Assembly (NCBI GenBank): GCA_002706765.1
Contig: PAJV01000049.1
Span: 1-64,000, forward strand
Source: Gimesia sp.
GTDB taxonomy: Bacteria > Planctomycetota > Planctomycetia > Planctomycetales > Planctomycetaceae
DNA length: 64,000 nucleotides
Reading direction: 5' to 3'
The notes beneath the pieces are model-generated. The model did not search any database, was not told where the DNA came from, and saw nothing but the letters and a program-made list of their open reading frames with translations. This document shows, in pieces, positions 37,986-45,741 of this stretch. Positions within the stretch are counted from its first letter, which is position 1. Every line of letters begins with the position of its first letter. The translations under genes were made by a program, and so were the position numbers.

Positions 37986-38891
37986 ATGCAAGATCATGTG
38001 GCTGCGACACGGGGCATTTCGAGTCAGACTTCCCGCAGAACATTTCTCAAAGAGACTTCAGCCACCTTGCTGGCTGGTACACTGTCACGCTCAAACTCGC
38101 TGTTTGCTGCTGAGACGTCCTCCGCGAAACCGGAAACCCGAATCAAAAAAGCGGTGAAGTACCAGATGATTACGGAACCCGTTTCAGTGCTGGATAAATT
38201 CAGAATTCTGAAAGATCTGGGATTTGACGGAACGGAAATTCATTATCGCTCCAAAGTGGATCCCAAAGAAGTACGTCGGGCCATTGATGCAACGGGAGTG
38301 CAGGTTCACGGGTTTCTGAACAGCAGCCGCGATGAGCTGAAAGACTCGATTGATCAGGCTAAATATTATGGTGGCACGAGTGTTCTGGTTGTCGCGGGAC
38401 GCGTTGATGACAAGCATCCCTATGATGTCGTGTATCAACAGCAGCAGGCCAAGCTGCGCAAGCATCTGCCTTATGCCGAACAGCAGGGAATCAAATTGCT
38501 GGTCGAAAATGTCTGGAATAATTTTCTGCTGAGTCCGCTGGAGATGGCCCGATTCATTGATGAACTGGAGAGTCCGGCGGCGGGTGTTTATTTTGATGTC
38601 GGAAATGTCGTGCGGTTCGGCTGGCCCGAACAGTGGATCCGCATCCTGGGGCCACGGATCGTCAAACTCGACATTAAAGAATACAGTCGAAAAAAACAGG
38701 TCGATGAAGGACTCTGGAAAGGGTTTCAGGTAGAGATCACAGAAGGTGACTGCAACTGGCCTGAAGTGCGTAAAGCTTTGAATGAGACAGGGTTTAAGCA
38801 AGGCTGGGCGACTGCGGAAGTCAAAGGAGGTGGTCGACAAAGATTGCAGGATATTTCGGAACGCATGGATCGTGCACTTGATCTTGCCTGA
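37986..38891 (+). CDS. Tat-exported sugar phosphate isomerase/epimerase
   Basis: 301 residues with AGGGG 6 bases upstream. It has a twin-arginine signal (TSRRTFLKETSATLLAGTLS). The TIM-barrel blocks are LKDLGFDGTEIHYRSK, GGTSVLVVAGRVDDKH, LLVENVWNNFLLSP, AGVYFDVGNVVRFG and KLDIKEYSRKKQVDE, with Glu, Asp and His metal ligands visible. An exported isomerase fits planctomycete periplasmic sugar chemistry. The Gfo/Idh gene, also Tat-exported, follows after 156 bases. Confidence 0.9.
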   Translation: MQDHVAATRGISSQTSRRTFLKETSATLLAGTLSRSNSLFAAETSSAKPETRIKKAVKYQMITEPVSVLDKFRILKDLGFDGTEIHYRSKVDPKEVRRAIDATGVQVHGFLNSSRDELKDSIDQAKYYGGTSVLVVAGRVDDKHPYDVVYQQQQAKLRKHLPYAEQQGIKLLVENVWNNFLLSPLEMARFIDELESPAAGVYFDVGNVVRFGWPEQWIRILGPRIVKLDIKEYSRKKQVDEGLWKGFQVEITEGDCNWPEVRKALNETGFKQGWATAEVKGGGRQRLQDISERMDRALDLA

Positions 38892-39047
38892 ACGAGCATT
38901 GATAATAAATTATGGTCATTAAGAAGCCTTGCCGGCGAATGACTATCCTCAATTAATCCTGCCTGTAGTTAACTCTTCAACAAATATTTTCGTAGTAGCA
39001 GATACAGAGTCTCATACTGTCTACCGTCTGAATGAAAGGTCTATTCC

Positions 39048-40349
39048 ATGTCCGAAAATGCATCTGAACACCAGTCAAACCAGAGTCGCCGAAAATTCAT
39101 GAAACAGTCTCTGGCCACACTGGCAACCACCGGGCTCGTTGTGAACCCTGCGTTAACTTCTGGAGCATTCGCAGCCAGTACCGAATTGATCAAAGTCGGA
39201 CTGGTTGGCTGTGGTGGTCGGGGAACCGGGGCTGCTGCTCAGACACTGCGGGCTGACTCCAATGTCGAACTGGTGGCGCTGGCAGATGCATTTGGCGATC
39301 AGCTCGAACAGAGTTATCAGAACCTGAAAAAGACCGACGTTCAGGATCGTGTTAAAATCGACGCGGAACATAAATTTGTTGGTTTTGATGCCTTTCAGAA
39401 ACTGATTGATTCCGACGTGGATCTGGTGATTCTGGCAACCCCCCCTCATTTCCGTCCACAACATCTGCAGGCCTGTATCGATGCCGGCAAGCATGTGTTC
39501 TGTGAAAAACCGGTCGCCGTCGATGCACCGGGGATCCGCTCTGTATTAAAGACAACGGCTGAAGCCAAAAAGAAAAACCTGACGATCGTTTCCGGTCTCT
39601 GCTGGCGTTATGAAACCGGTATGCAGCAGATGGTTGATAAAATTCACAATGGCGGAATTGGTGATATCGTCGCTTTGCACAGCACCCGCTACCTGGGTGG
39701 TGTTGCCAAAATGGTGAAACGCCAGCCCGAATGGTCAGACATGGAGTACCAGATGCGGAACTGGTATTACTACACCTGGCTCTCAGGCGACTTCAACACT
39801 GAGCAGTTCGTGCACGAACTGGATAAGCAGTCATGGGTGATGGGAGAATATCCTGTCAGCTGCTACAGCACGGGCGGTCGGCAGACACGAACCGGTGAAG
39901 ATTATGGTCAAATCTTTGATCACTTCAGTACCGTGTACGAGTATGCGAACGGCGTAAAGTTTGTGGCATCTACACGGCACCAGCTGGGTTGCAGTTCGAT
40001 GTTTGTCGACACGGTATCCGGCACGGAAGGCACAGCTACACTGATGAAATACCAGATCGAAGGGAAGAACCCCTGGAAAGGTGCTCGACGACGTACCAAT
40101 ATGCATCAGCTTGAGCATGATGCGATGTACAAGGCGCTGAGAAACGGGGAAGTCATAAATAACGGTGAGTACATGGCCAACAGTTCCATGATGGGGATTA
40201 TTGCCCGCATGTCGGCTTATACCGGTAAGACACTCACCTGGGAACAGGCAATGAATTCCCAGGAAGATCTGTCTCCCGCGAAATACGATATGGCCATGTC
40301 ACTGCCCGAACCCAGGGTCGCGACTCCCGGTGTGACTCCCTTCGTCTAA
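39048..40349 (+). CDS. Tat-exported Gfo/Idh/MocA oxidoreductase
   Basis: 433 residues with AAAGG 9 bases upstream and a twin-arginine signal (QSRRKFMKQSLATLATTGLV). The Rossmann nucleotide motif GLVGCGGRGTGAA starts near residue 51, and the family's CEKPVAVDAPG follows. The C-terminal alpha/beta domain has the EQFVHELDKQSWVMGEYP catalytic region. Members of this family move across the membrane folded with their nicotinamide cofactor bound, as in periplasmic glucose-fructose oxidoreductase. The substrate is unknown, likely a sugar or uronate. Confidence 0.93.
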   Translation: MSENASEHQSNQSRRKFMKQSLATLATTGLVVNPALTSGAFAASTELIKVGLVGCGGRGTGAAAQTLRADSNVELVALADAFGDQLEQSYQNLKKTDVQDRVKIDAEHKFVGFDAFQKLIDSDVDLVILATPPHFRPQHLQACIDAGKHVFCEKPVAVDAPGIRSVLKTTAEAKKKNLTIVSGLCWRYETGMQQMVDKIHNGGIGDIVALHSTRYLGGVAKMVKRQPEWSDMEYQMRNWYYYTWLSGDFNTEQFVHELDKQSWVMGEYPVSCYSTGGRQTRTGEDYGQIFDHFSTVYEYANGVKFVASTRHQLGCSSMFVDTVSGTEGTATLMKYQIEGKNPWKGARRRTNMHQLEHDAMYKALRNGEVINNGEYMANSSMMGIIARMSAYTGKTLTWEQAMNSQEDLSPAKYDMAMSLPEPRVATPGVTPFV

Positions 40350-40472
40350 GTGAATCTGAAAAAATGAATTTGAATCAACAACCGGAGTGTGTCAGGCACT
40401 TCGGTTGTTTTTCTATAATGACCATTCAAAAAGGTAATCTGACAATCATACATATTAAAACAGGAGGAAGTG

Positions 40473-41375
40473 ATGAAGTCGCTCGCGAATTCGCTTTTGC
40501 TGCTGACAGTTCTGGCAGTGACCTGCCCGGGTGTTACCGAGTCCACCTGTCGGGGGAGTGAAAAATCAACAGAACGTGAAAAAGGGAAACCCCGTCTGAC
40601 GCTCGCTCGTGAAAACAATATGCTGTTGATTCAAGGCGATCATATTCCGGGGGGAAAGATTCCCATCAATTACCTGGAAGCCTATTGTCGTGCGAATTCG
40701 ACGGATGCTGACTGGGTGAAGCACACGCTGGTCAAACATGAAACCCAGACACTCTCGCTGAACGAAGATCAGACGGTACTCAAGCTGAAATGCACGGTTG
40801 CCGATGGCGTGACGGTTCAGCATACCATCACTGCAAAGTCAGATGAAGTTGACTTTCACCTGGTGGCCCACAATCCCACCAAGCGGCGTTCTGAAGTCCA
40901 CTGGGCACAACCCTGTATCCGGGTAGGGGAATTTGCAGGACAGGGGGCTTCCACAACCGAAGATAAATATGCCTATATCAAAAAGTCATTTATTTTTCTG
41001 GATGGAAAACCGGCGTTCATGCCCACGCGAAACTGGGCTACCACAGCGCGTTATGTTCCCGGACAGGTCTGGTGCCCGCAAAATGTACCACGCACTGATG
41101 TGAACCCCCGGCCGTTAAACCCGGACGTACCCGGCAACGGTTTGATTGGCTGTTATAGTGGCGATAATCAATGGATCTTTGCCACAGCATTTGAACCATA
41201 CCAGGAACTGTTTCAAGGTGTGATCCGCTGCCTGCATGCCGATTTCCGATTAGGCGGACTACAGCCCGGCGAGACAAAAACCATTCGAGGCAAAATCTAC
41301 ATCGTTCCCGCCGATATGGATTCACTGTTAAAACGATATGAACGCGATTTTCCGGAACATCTCAAGCAGGATTAG
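40473..41375 (+). CDS. secreted protein of unknown function
   Basis: About 300 residues. AGGAGG lies 5 bases before ATG 40473 (a GTG at 40470 would be too close), an unusually strong ribosome site for this window. Signal peptide: LANSLLLLTVLAVTCPGVTE. The body is beta-rich with blocks such as VQHTITAKSDEVDFHLVAHN, HWAQPCIRVGEFAGQG and GLIGCYSGDNQWIFATAFEP, reminiscent of sugar-binding or DUF6807-like beta sandwiches. No confident family. It follows the Gfo/Idh gene and may share its substrate. Confidence 0.75.
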   Translation: MKSLANSLLLLTVLAVTCPGVTESTCRGSEKSTEREKGKPRLTLARENNMLLIQGDHIPGGKIPINYLEAYCRANSTDADWVKHTLVKHETQTLSLNEDQTVLKLKCTVADGVTVQHTITAKSDEVDFHLVAHNPTKRRSEVHWAQPCIRVGEFAGQGASTTEDKYAYIKKSFIFLDGKPAFMPTRNWATTARYVPGQVWCPQNVPRTDVNPRPLNPDVPGNGLIGCYSGDNQWIFATAFEPYQELFQGVIRCLHADFRLGGLQPGETKTIRGKIYIVPADMDSLLKRYERDFPEHLKQD

Positions 41376-41404
41376 CAGGTCGGAATTTATGAACACTGCG
41401 ACGA

Positions 41405-42928
41405 TCAACGGTTCACAGTGGTGATCTCGGTAACCTGAGTTTCCAGTTTCGCTGAATCCGCACTGGTAATCGTGACGTTAAACTCTCCATCACCCGAGCC
41501 AATGGCTTTGACGAGGATCGTGTATCGGAGAAATGCGTCTGCCGGAAGTTCACGGACGGGAGAGACGCGGAGAATATCCTGATTTACTTCCGGCCTGAGA
41601 TTGAGTTTCTGATTTCCCTGATGGGCTTCGACGGAAACAACGCGGAACATGCGGGGAATCTTTGCCTGGAGCACGATGTCCCTGGCTGGCTGCAGTCCCC
41701 GATTCTCAATGCTGATTTCATAAACCGTCTCTTCGCCGCGGGTGATGGGGTCTTTGGTATCGCGGACCTGCACATCCAGCACGCCCTGCGCGGGTGTGAC
41801 TTTGAGACAGGCCGAGACCTGTTCGTTGGGTAAATCCGGGCTGGTGACATTCACGCGCATGCAGGCATGTTCGGCGGCGACTTCGCAGTCGAATTCGACC
41901 TGCAGTTGCACTCCCTGTCCGACACGAATCGTATCCAGAGACCATGTCAACTGATCCGTTTCCCGCGTGGAACCAATGGATGCTTCCCGCGGGATCAAAG
42001 CGGAATCGTAAGTGACAGCGACCTGGATGTTATTCAAATCGACGTCAGCAACATTGGAAAGTTTCACGATGTATTCCGCCCGACTGCCGATCGTTCGAGA
42101 AGAGGGGCCGAGTACTGACAGATCCAGCTGTTTCTTTTCATATTCAACACAGACCGATTTCCAGACCAGTTCATTCCCATCAGCGAGTGCCCGGAATCGG
42201 CAGCAGTGACTGCCCAGGACATCACTAAAGAGTGTCAGTGAGATTTCTTTGGATTCGCCAGGCTGCAGTGTGCCCAGCCGTTGTCCGATTTTCTTTTCGC
42301 GACGCCCCGGGAACATCAGGGCCGCGTCAAATTCGCATTCCAGCAGCACATTCCTGACGGAACGATCACTCGTATTCTTGATGATCAGATAAAATGTCGC
42401 CCCGCTTCCCAGCTGGCGTTTGGGGATCACATCAACGGTCATCTCCAGCGGTCCCGCGGTCGCAGGTGCCGTCATCCTCGGCCCTGTTGGCTGTTGGATG
42501 ATCGTATCCGGCTGCGATCTGCTTTGCAGGTCCGGCGCATTCAGTTGGGGACGAGTCATGTCCTGATCGGGCAGGTTTCGCAGTTGAGGAGGCTGATTTT
42601 GATTCAGCGATTCCGGTACTGCAAACAGATCTTCCCGAGGCTGCGGTACGCCGGGCTGCCTTTGTGGGATGGTCTGGGGAGTGGTCCGGGGGATTGCGCC
42701 TGGATCCGTCTGGGGGTTGACACGCTGGGTTTCACGTGACTGGGGAGCCGCCTGGGGGACAGGACTGTTCAATGGCTGGTTCTGAGGGTCCAGTGTTGGC
42801 GGATCAGTCAGTTTCCAGGAAGAACGTTGACTGGGCGCAAGGGTAGAGCAGGCCGCTGTCGAGAGTGTCAACAGCAGCAGCATGGCTGATACGATTCCTG
42901 ATGAGGGCCGTATTCTGCTACCCGGCAT
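41405..42928 (-). CDS. DUF11-repeat lipoprotein
   Basis: 507 residues with AGGA 7 bases upstream. Lipobox: LSTAAC. A Pro/Gln-rich, probably disordered linker (about 40-145) leads to three Ig-like DUF11/CARDB-type domains: about 155-260 (VIPKRQLGSGATFYLIIKNT), about 275-385 (GPSSRTIGSRAEYIVKLSNV) and about 395-500 (VQVRDTKDPITRGEETVYEI). Each has the alternating beta pattern seen in large envelope-associated DUF11 proteins of this phylum. It is convergent with the preceding gene (29-base gap). Confidence 0.88.
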   Translation of the reverse strand: MPGSRIRPSSGIVSAMLLLLTLSTAACSTLAPSQRSSWKLTDPPTLDPQNQPLNSPVPQAAPQSRETQRVNPQTDPGAIPRTTPQTIPQRQPGVPQPREDLFAVPESLNQNQPPQLRNLPDQDMTRPQLNAPDLQSRSQPDTIIQQPTGPRMTAPATAGPLEMTVDVIPKRQLGSGATFYLIIKNTSDRSVRNVLLECEFDAALMFPGRREKKIGQRLGTLQPGESKEISLTLFSDVLGSHCCRFRALADGNELVWKSVCVEYEKKQLDLSVLGPSSRTIGSRAEYIVKLSNVADVDLNNIQVAVTYDSALIPREASIGSTRETDQLTWSLDTIRVGQGVQLQVEFDCEVAAEHACMRVNVTSPDLPNEQVSACLKVTPAQGVLDVQVRDTKDPITRGEETVYEISIENRGLQPARDIVLQAKIPRMFRVVSVEAHQGNQKLNLRPEVNQDILRVSPVRELPADAFLRYTILVKAIGSGDGEFNVTITSADSAKLETQVTEITTVNR

Positions 42929-43322
42929 GGAAAAATCCTGTCGTAAAAAACAAAACGGTACACTGAAAGTTTATCACGAAAACTTGAGTGCAACAGGGAG
43001 AGAAATGATAGAAAAATAAAATAGTAACCGCGCGAATCTGTATTGAACCGGGACGTTAATAAGCGAATTCCGAGTCGGGTTGACACGATCAATTCGAACA
43101 GTCAGTCGGCCCGTCCATCTGACAGAATCAGTTCAGCCGGGCTGAAACCGGAGCCTTACAAAAAACAGATGAAAAACAGTGAGTTGAGCGGCCAGAACAA
43201 TTAACAAAGCAGCGGGGAGTTTCTAGACTGAACCTGCTTTAATTATCGTAAGAATGAAATCAACTGTATCGATTCTTACACGGACATCCGGGTTCCATTG
43301 ACCCTGTTTCGGTAATACATAC
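42929..43322. other. divergent intergenic region with a perfect palindrome
   Basis: 394 bases between the DUF11 gene and the MfnD-like gene. A 15-base palindrome (TTCAGCCGGGCTGAA, 43132-43146) lies in it; its 13-base core recurs at 48883-48895. No gene is seen. Confidence 0.5.
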
Positions 43323-44396
43323 ATGTCTGGATCGGCTGTGAATATCTTTGTATCGGAATATCTCTGTAGTGGTGCCTGTGAATTGAGCGATACAGAAGCC
43401 GGCATATTCAGGGAAGGAACTGCGATGCTGGAAGCGGTCATTTCTGATCTGCTTGCACTCCCACACATGCGTGTGATCACGAGCCTGCAACAGAACGTTG
43501 AACTGAAACTTCCTCTCCTGGAGCAGGCGATCCGGGCGGAACGGTTACAGATATTTCGAGTTGATACTCCCGAACAGGAGCGCGAGATCTTCAAGACTGC
43601 CTGCCTGGCATCCGATTGTGTGTTGATCATCGCACCTGAGTTTGAGGAACTGCTCTCCCGGCGAACGCAGCAGGCTTTGGATTACGGCGCAGTTGTGTCC
43701 GGCCCTGATCTAACGACGATTCAGTTAACCGCCGACAAGTGGCGGTTATTTGAAATGATGCAGGAACACTCGCTGCCCACGATTCCGACCAGGTTACTTT
43801 CAGCAGAATTGCTTCGATCGGCGATCACGTTTCCCTGTCTGATCAAACATCGTTTTGGAGCAGGGGGGCTCGGTTTAGAAGCATTTGAAAATGAGAAACA
43901 ATTACGAAATCGTTGGAATCTGCTGTCATCAGCAGAGGGGCAATATCTGTTCCAGCCGTTCCTGCAGGGAAAGCCGCTCTCTACTGTGGCGCTGATCAGG
44001 CCGGGAGAGCGGGACTATTTTCCGGTAGGGGAGCAGCAGATCAGCTGGGATCAGGGTTTTGCGTATCAGGGGGGCAGCATTCCGGCGGACATCGATCAAA
44101 GTATGTTACCATCCATTTATAACCTGTTGGATCGTGTGTGTGATTTACTGCCGGGACTTGCAGGGTACGTGGGCTTTGATATTCTCTTACCGGATGACTC
44201 TCCTCACGAACCTCTGCTGGTGGAAATCAACCCGCGACTGACGACCAGTTACACAGGCTATCGTCGACTGACGCAGGATAATCTGGCGGAGCGGATGATG
44301 AATCTGGAAACAGAGTTTCCCCGCATAACATGGCAGGAAGGCGTCACGGTCCGCTTTCAACCTGATGGGACAGTCTCACTAAATCCACAACTTTAA
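43323..44396 (+). CDS. ATP-grasp ligase, MfnD-like
   Basis: 357 residues. The N-terminus matches the MfnD type (VSEYLCSGACELSDTEAGIF, then EGTAMLEAVISDL). The ATP-grasp core has IKHRFGAGGLGLEAF for phosphate binding and a C-terminal metal site in GYVGFDILLPDD and LLVEINPRLTTSYTGYRRL. MfnD joins glutamate to tyramine in methanofuran biosynthesis; methylotrophic bacteria use an analogue with tyrosine. The MfnF-like COG1548 gene follows after 14 bases, which strongly supports this role. The exact amine partner cannot be told from sequence. Confidence 0.85.
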   Translation: MSGSAVNIFVSEYLCSGACELSDTEAGIFREGTAMLEAVISDLLALPHMRVITSLQQNVELKLPLLEQAIRAERLQIFRVDTPEQEREIFKTACLASDCVLIIAPEFEELLSRRTQQALDYGAVVSGPDLTTIQLTADKWRLFEMMQEHSLPTIPTRLLSAELLRSAITFPCLIKHRFGAGGLGLEAFENEKQLRNRWNLLSSAEGQYLFQPFLQGKPLSTVALIRPGERDYFPVGEQQISWDQGFAYQGGSIPADIDQSMLPSIYNLLDRVCDLLPGLAGYVGFDILLPDDSPHEPLLVEINPRLTTSYTGYRRLTQDNLAERMMNLETEFPRITWQEGVTVRFQPDGTVSLNPQL

Positions 44397-44410
44397 TCGA
44401 GAAATCCAAC

Positions 44411-45454
44411 ATGTATGTTATAGGCCTGGATATAGGTGGTGCGAACCTCAAGTCGGCAGACAGTGATGGCGCTGCGAGATCAATCGCGTTTGAACTCTGG
44501 AAAACTCCCGAATTATTACAGACAGCTTTACAGGAATTACTGACATCCTATCAGCGTCCCGATCTGATCGCGGTGACGATGACCGGGGAACTGGCAGACT
44601 GTTTTCAGACGAAGGCGGACGGAGTCGATCATATTCTGACAGCCGTCGAACAGGCGGTTCCCGGGGTGCCGGTGCTGGTCTGGCAGACCGGAGCAGAATT
44701 TCTGCCTCCCGATATCGCACGGGAGTTTCCTTTATTGGCGGCGGCTGCCAACTGGCATGCCCTGGCAACCTGGCTGGGCCGGATGATTCCTGATCAGCAT
44801 GGTCTGTTGATTGATATCGGTTCGACGACAACCGATCTGATACCACTGCAGCAAGGCTTACCGGTTACCGAAGGGGTGACGGACGTCGAACGCCTGCTTT
44901 CGGGAGAACTGGTTTATACCGGCGGACGTCGCACGCCACTGGCGATGCTGGAAAATCGCGTGCCGTTGCGCGGGCAGAGCTGTCCCCTGGCAGCCGAATA
45001 TTTTGCGACCACAGCAGATCTGTATGTTCTTCTTGAGGAACTGCCAGAAAGCCCGGAGGACATCGACACTGCAGACGGGAGACCAGCGACGCGCGCGAAT
45101 GCGTTTGCCCGAATTGCCCGTTCTGTCTGTTGTGATATCACAGAATTGAGTGAAGAGGAAGCAATTGAGATTGCCGTCTGGCTGGCGGCGCGACAGCAGG
45201 CACAGATCACCGAGGCATTGGATCAGGTTTTGAGCCGAATGGATCATGTTCCCGAGACAGTTCTGATCAGCGGCAGTTCAGTCTTTCTCGCGAAAAAAAT
45301 AGTACAATCCCATCCGCTGCTCGCTCAGGCAAAGGTCACGAATGTTGCCGAGATATTTGATCGATCCATTTCCGATTCTGCCTGTGCATTCGCCGTCGCA
45401 CGGCTGGCAGCCGAACGGGTTCGGTTTTCCACGGAAGTCGAGCAACCTGATTGA
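44411..45454 (+). CDS. COG1548 hydantoinase/oxoprolinase-like protein, MfnF-like (H4MPT-linked C1 pathway)
   Basis: 347 residues, the family's normal length. Diagnostic blocks are GLDIGGANLKSA at the N-terminus, VAVTMTGELADCFQTKADGV, AAANWHALATWLG, LLIDIGSTTTDLIPLQQG and GELVYTGGRRTP. This is the H4MPT-linked C1 transfer family, whose archaeal member MfnF builds the aminomethylfuran-tyramine link of methanofuran. The ATP-grasp gene sits 14 bases upstream, giving an MfnD-MfnF-like pair. It probably serves a methanofuran-type cofactor for formaldehyde oxidation. Confidence 0.88.
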   Translation: MYVIGLDIGGANLKSADSDGAARSIAFELWKTPELLQTALQELLTSYQRPDLIAVTMTGELADCFQTKADGVDHILTAVEQAVPGVPVLVWQTGAEFLPPDIAREFPLLAAAANWHALATWLGRMIPDQHGLLIDIGSTTTDLIPLQQGLPVTEGVTDVERLLSGELVYTGGRRTPLAMLENRVPLRGQSCPLAAEYFATTADLYVLLEELPESPEDIDTADGRPATRANAFARIARSVCCDITELSEEEAIEIAVWLAARQQAQITEALDQVLSRMDHVPETVLISGSSVFLAKKIVQSHPLLAQAKVTNVAEIFDRSISDSACAFAVARLAAERVRFSTEVEQPD

Positions 45455-45642
45455 GGAGCCTGTCTGTAAGTGCCTGCATTACCACATTTTAATGATTTTA
45501 TACTGACTCTGTGATCAAATGATCCATGCGGAATCGTGGTTGACTCAGATTCAATTCTTATGGTATGTTCCCGCACCTAAAAACTGATTCTCAGCAAGTA
45601 ATCTCAGGACGCAAACGCTGCCCCCCGTCAATTCGAAATTCC

Positions 45643-45671
45643 GGTAACCTGAACAAGGATGACAGGTTACC
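45643..45671 (+). promoter_or_regulatory. perfect hairpin upstream of glmS
   Basis: 9-bp arms GGTAACCTG (45643-45651) and CAGGTTACC (45663-45671) around an 11-base loop, 70 bases before glmS. A TATAAT (45707-45712) lies between it and the gene, so it could be an operator upstream of that -10 or part of a longer leader. I see no glmS ribozyme core. The rest of the 45455-45742 gap is featureless. Confidence 0.5.
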
Positions 45672-45741
45672 AGCATGTCGCGGGAGCGCACCGGATCCTC
45701 AATCAATATAATTTCCCTCATCCAGCGATGGAGCGCGAAAC

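Noticed and set aside
38184-38840. 218-residue minus-strand open frame opposite the exported isomerase
   Set aside because: The plus strand encodes a conserved TIM-barrel enzyme; the opposite frame has no recognisable domain.
45600-45741. glmS ribozyme
   Set aside because: No ribozyme core can be aligned in the region before glmS; only one hairpin is present.
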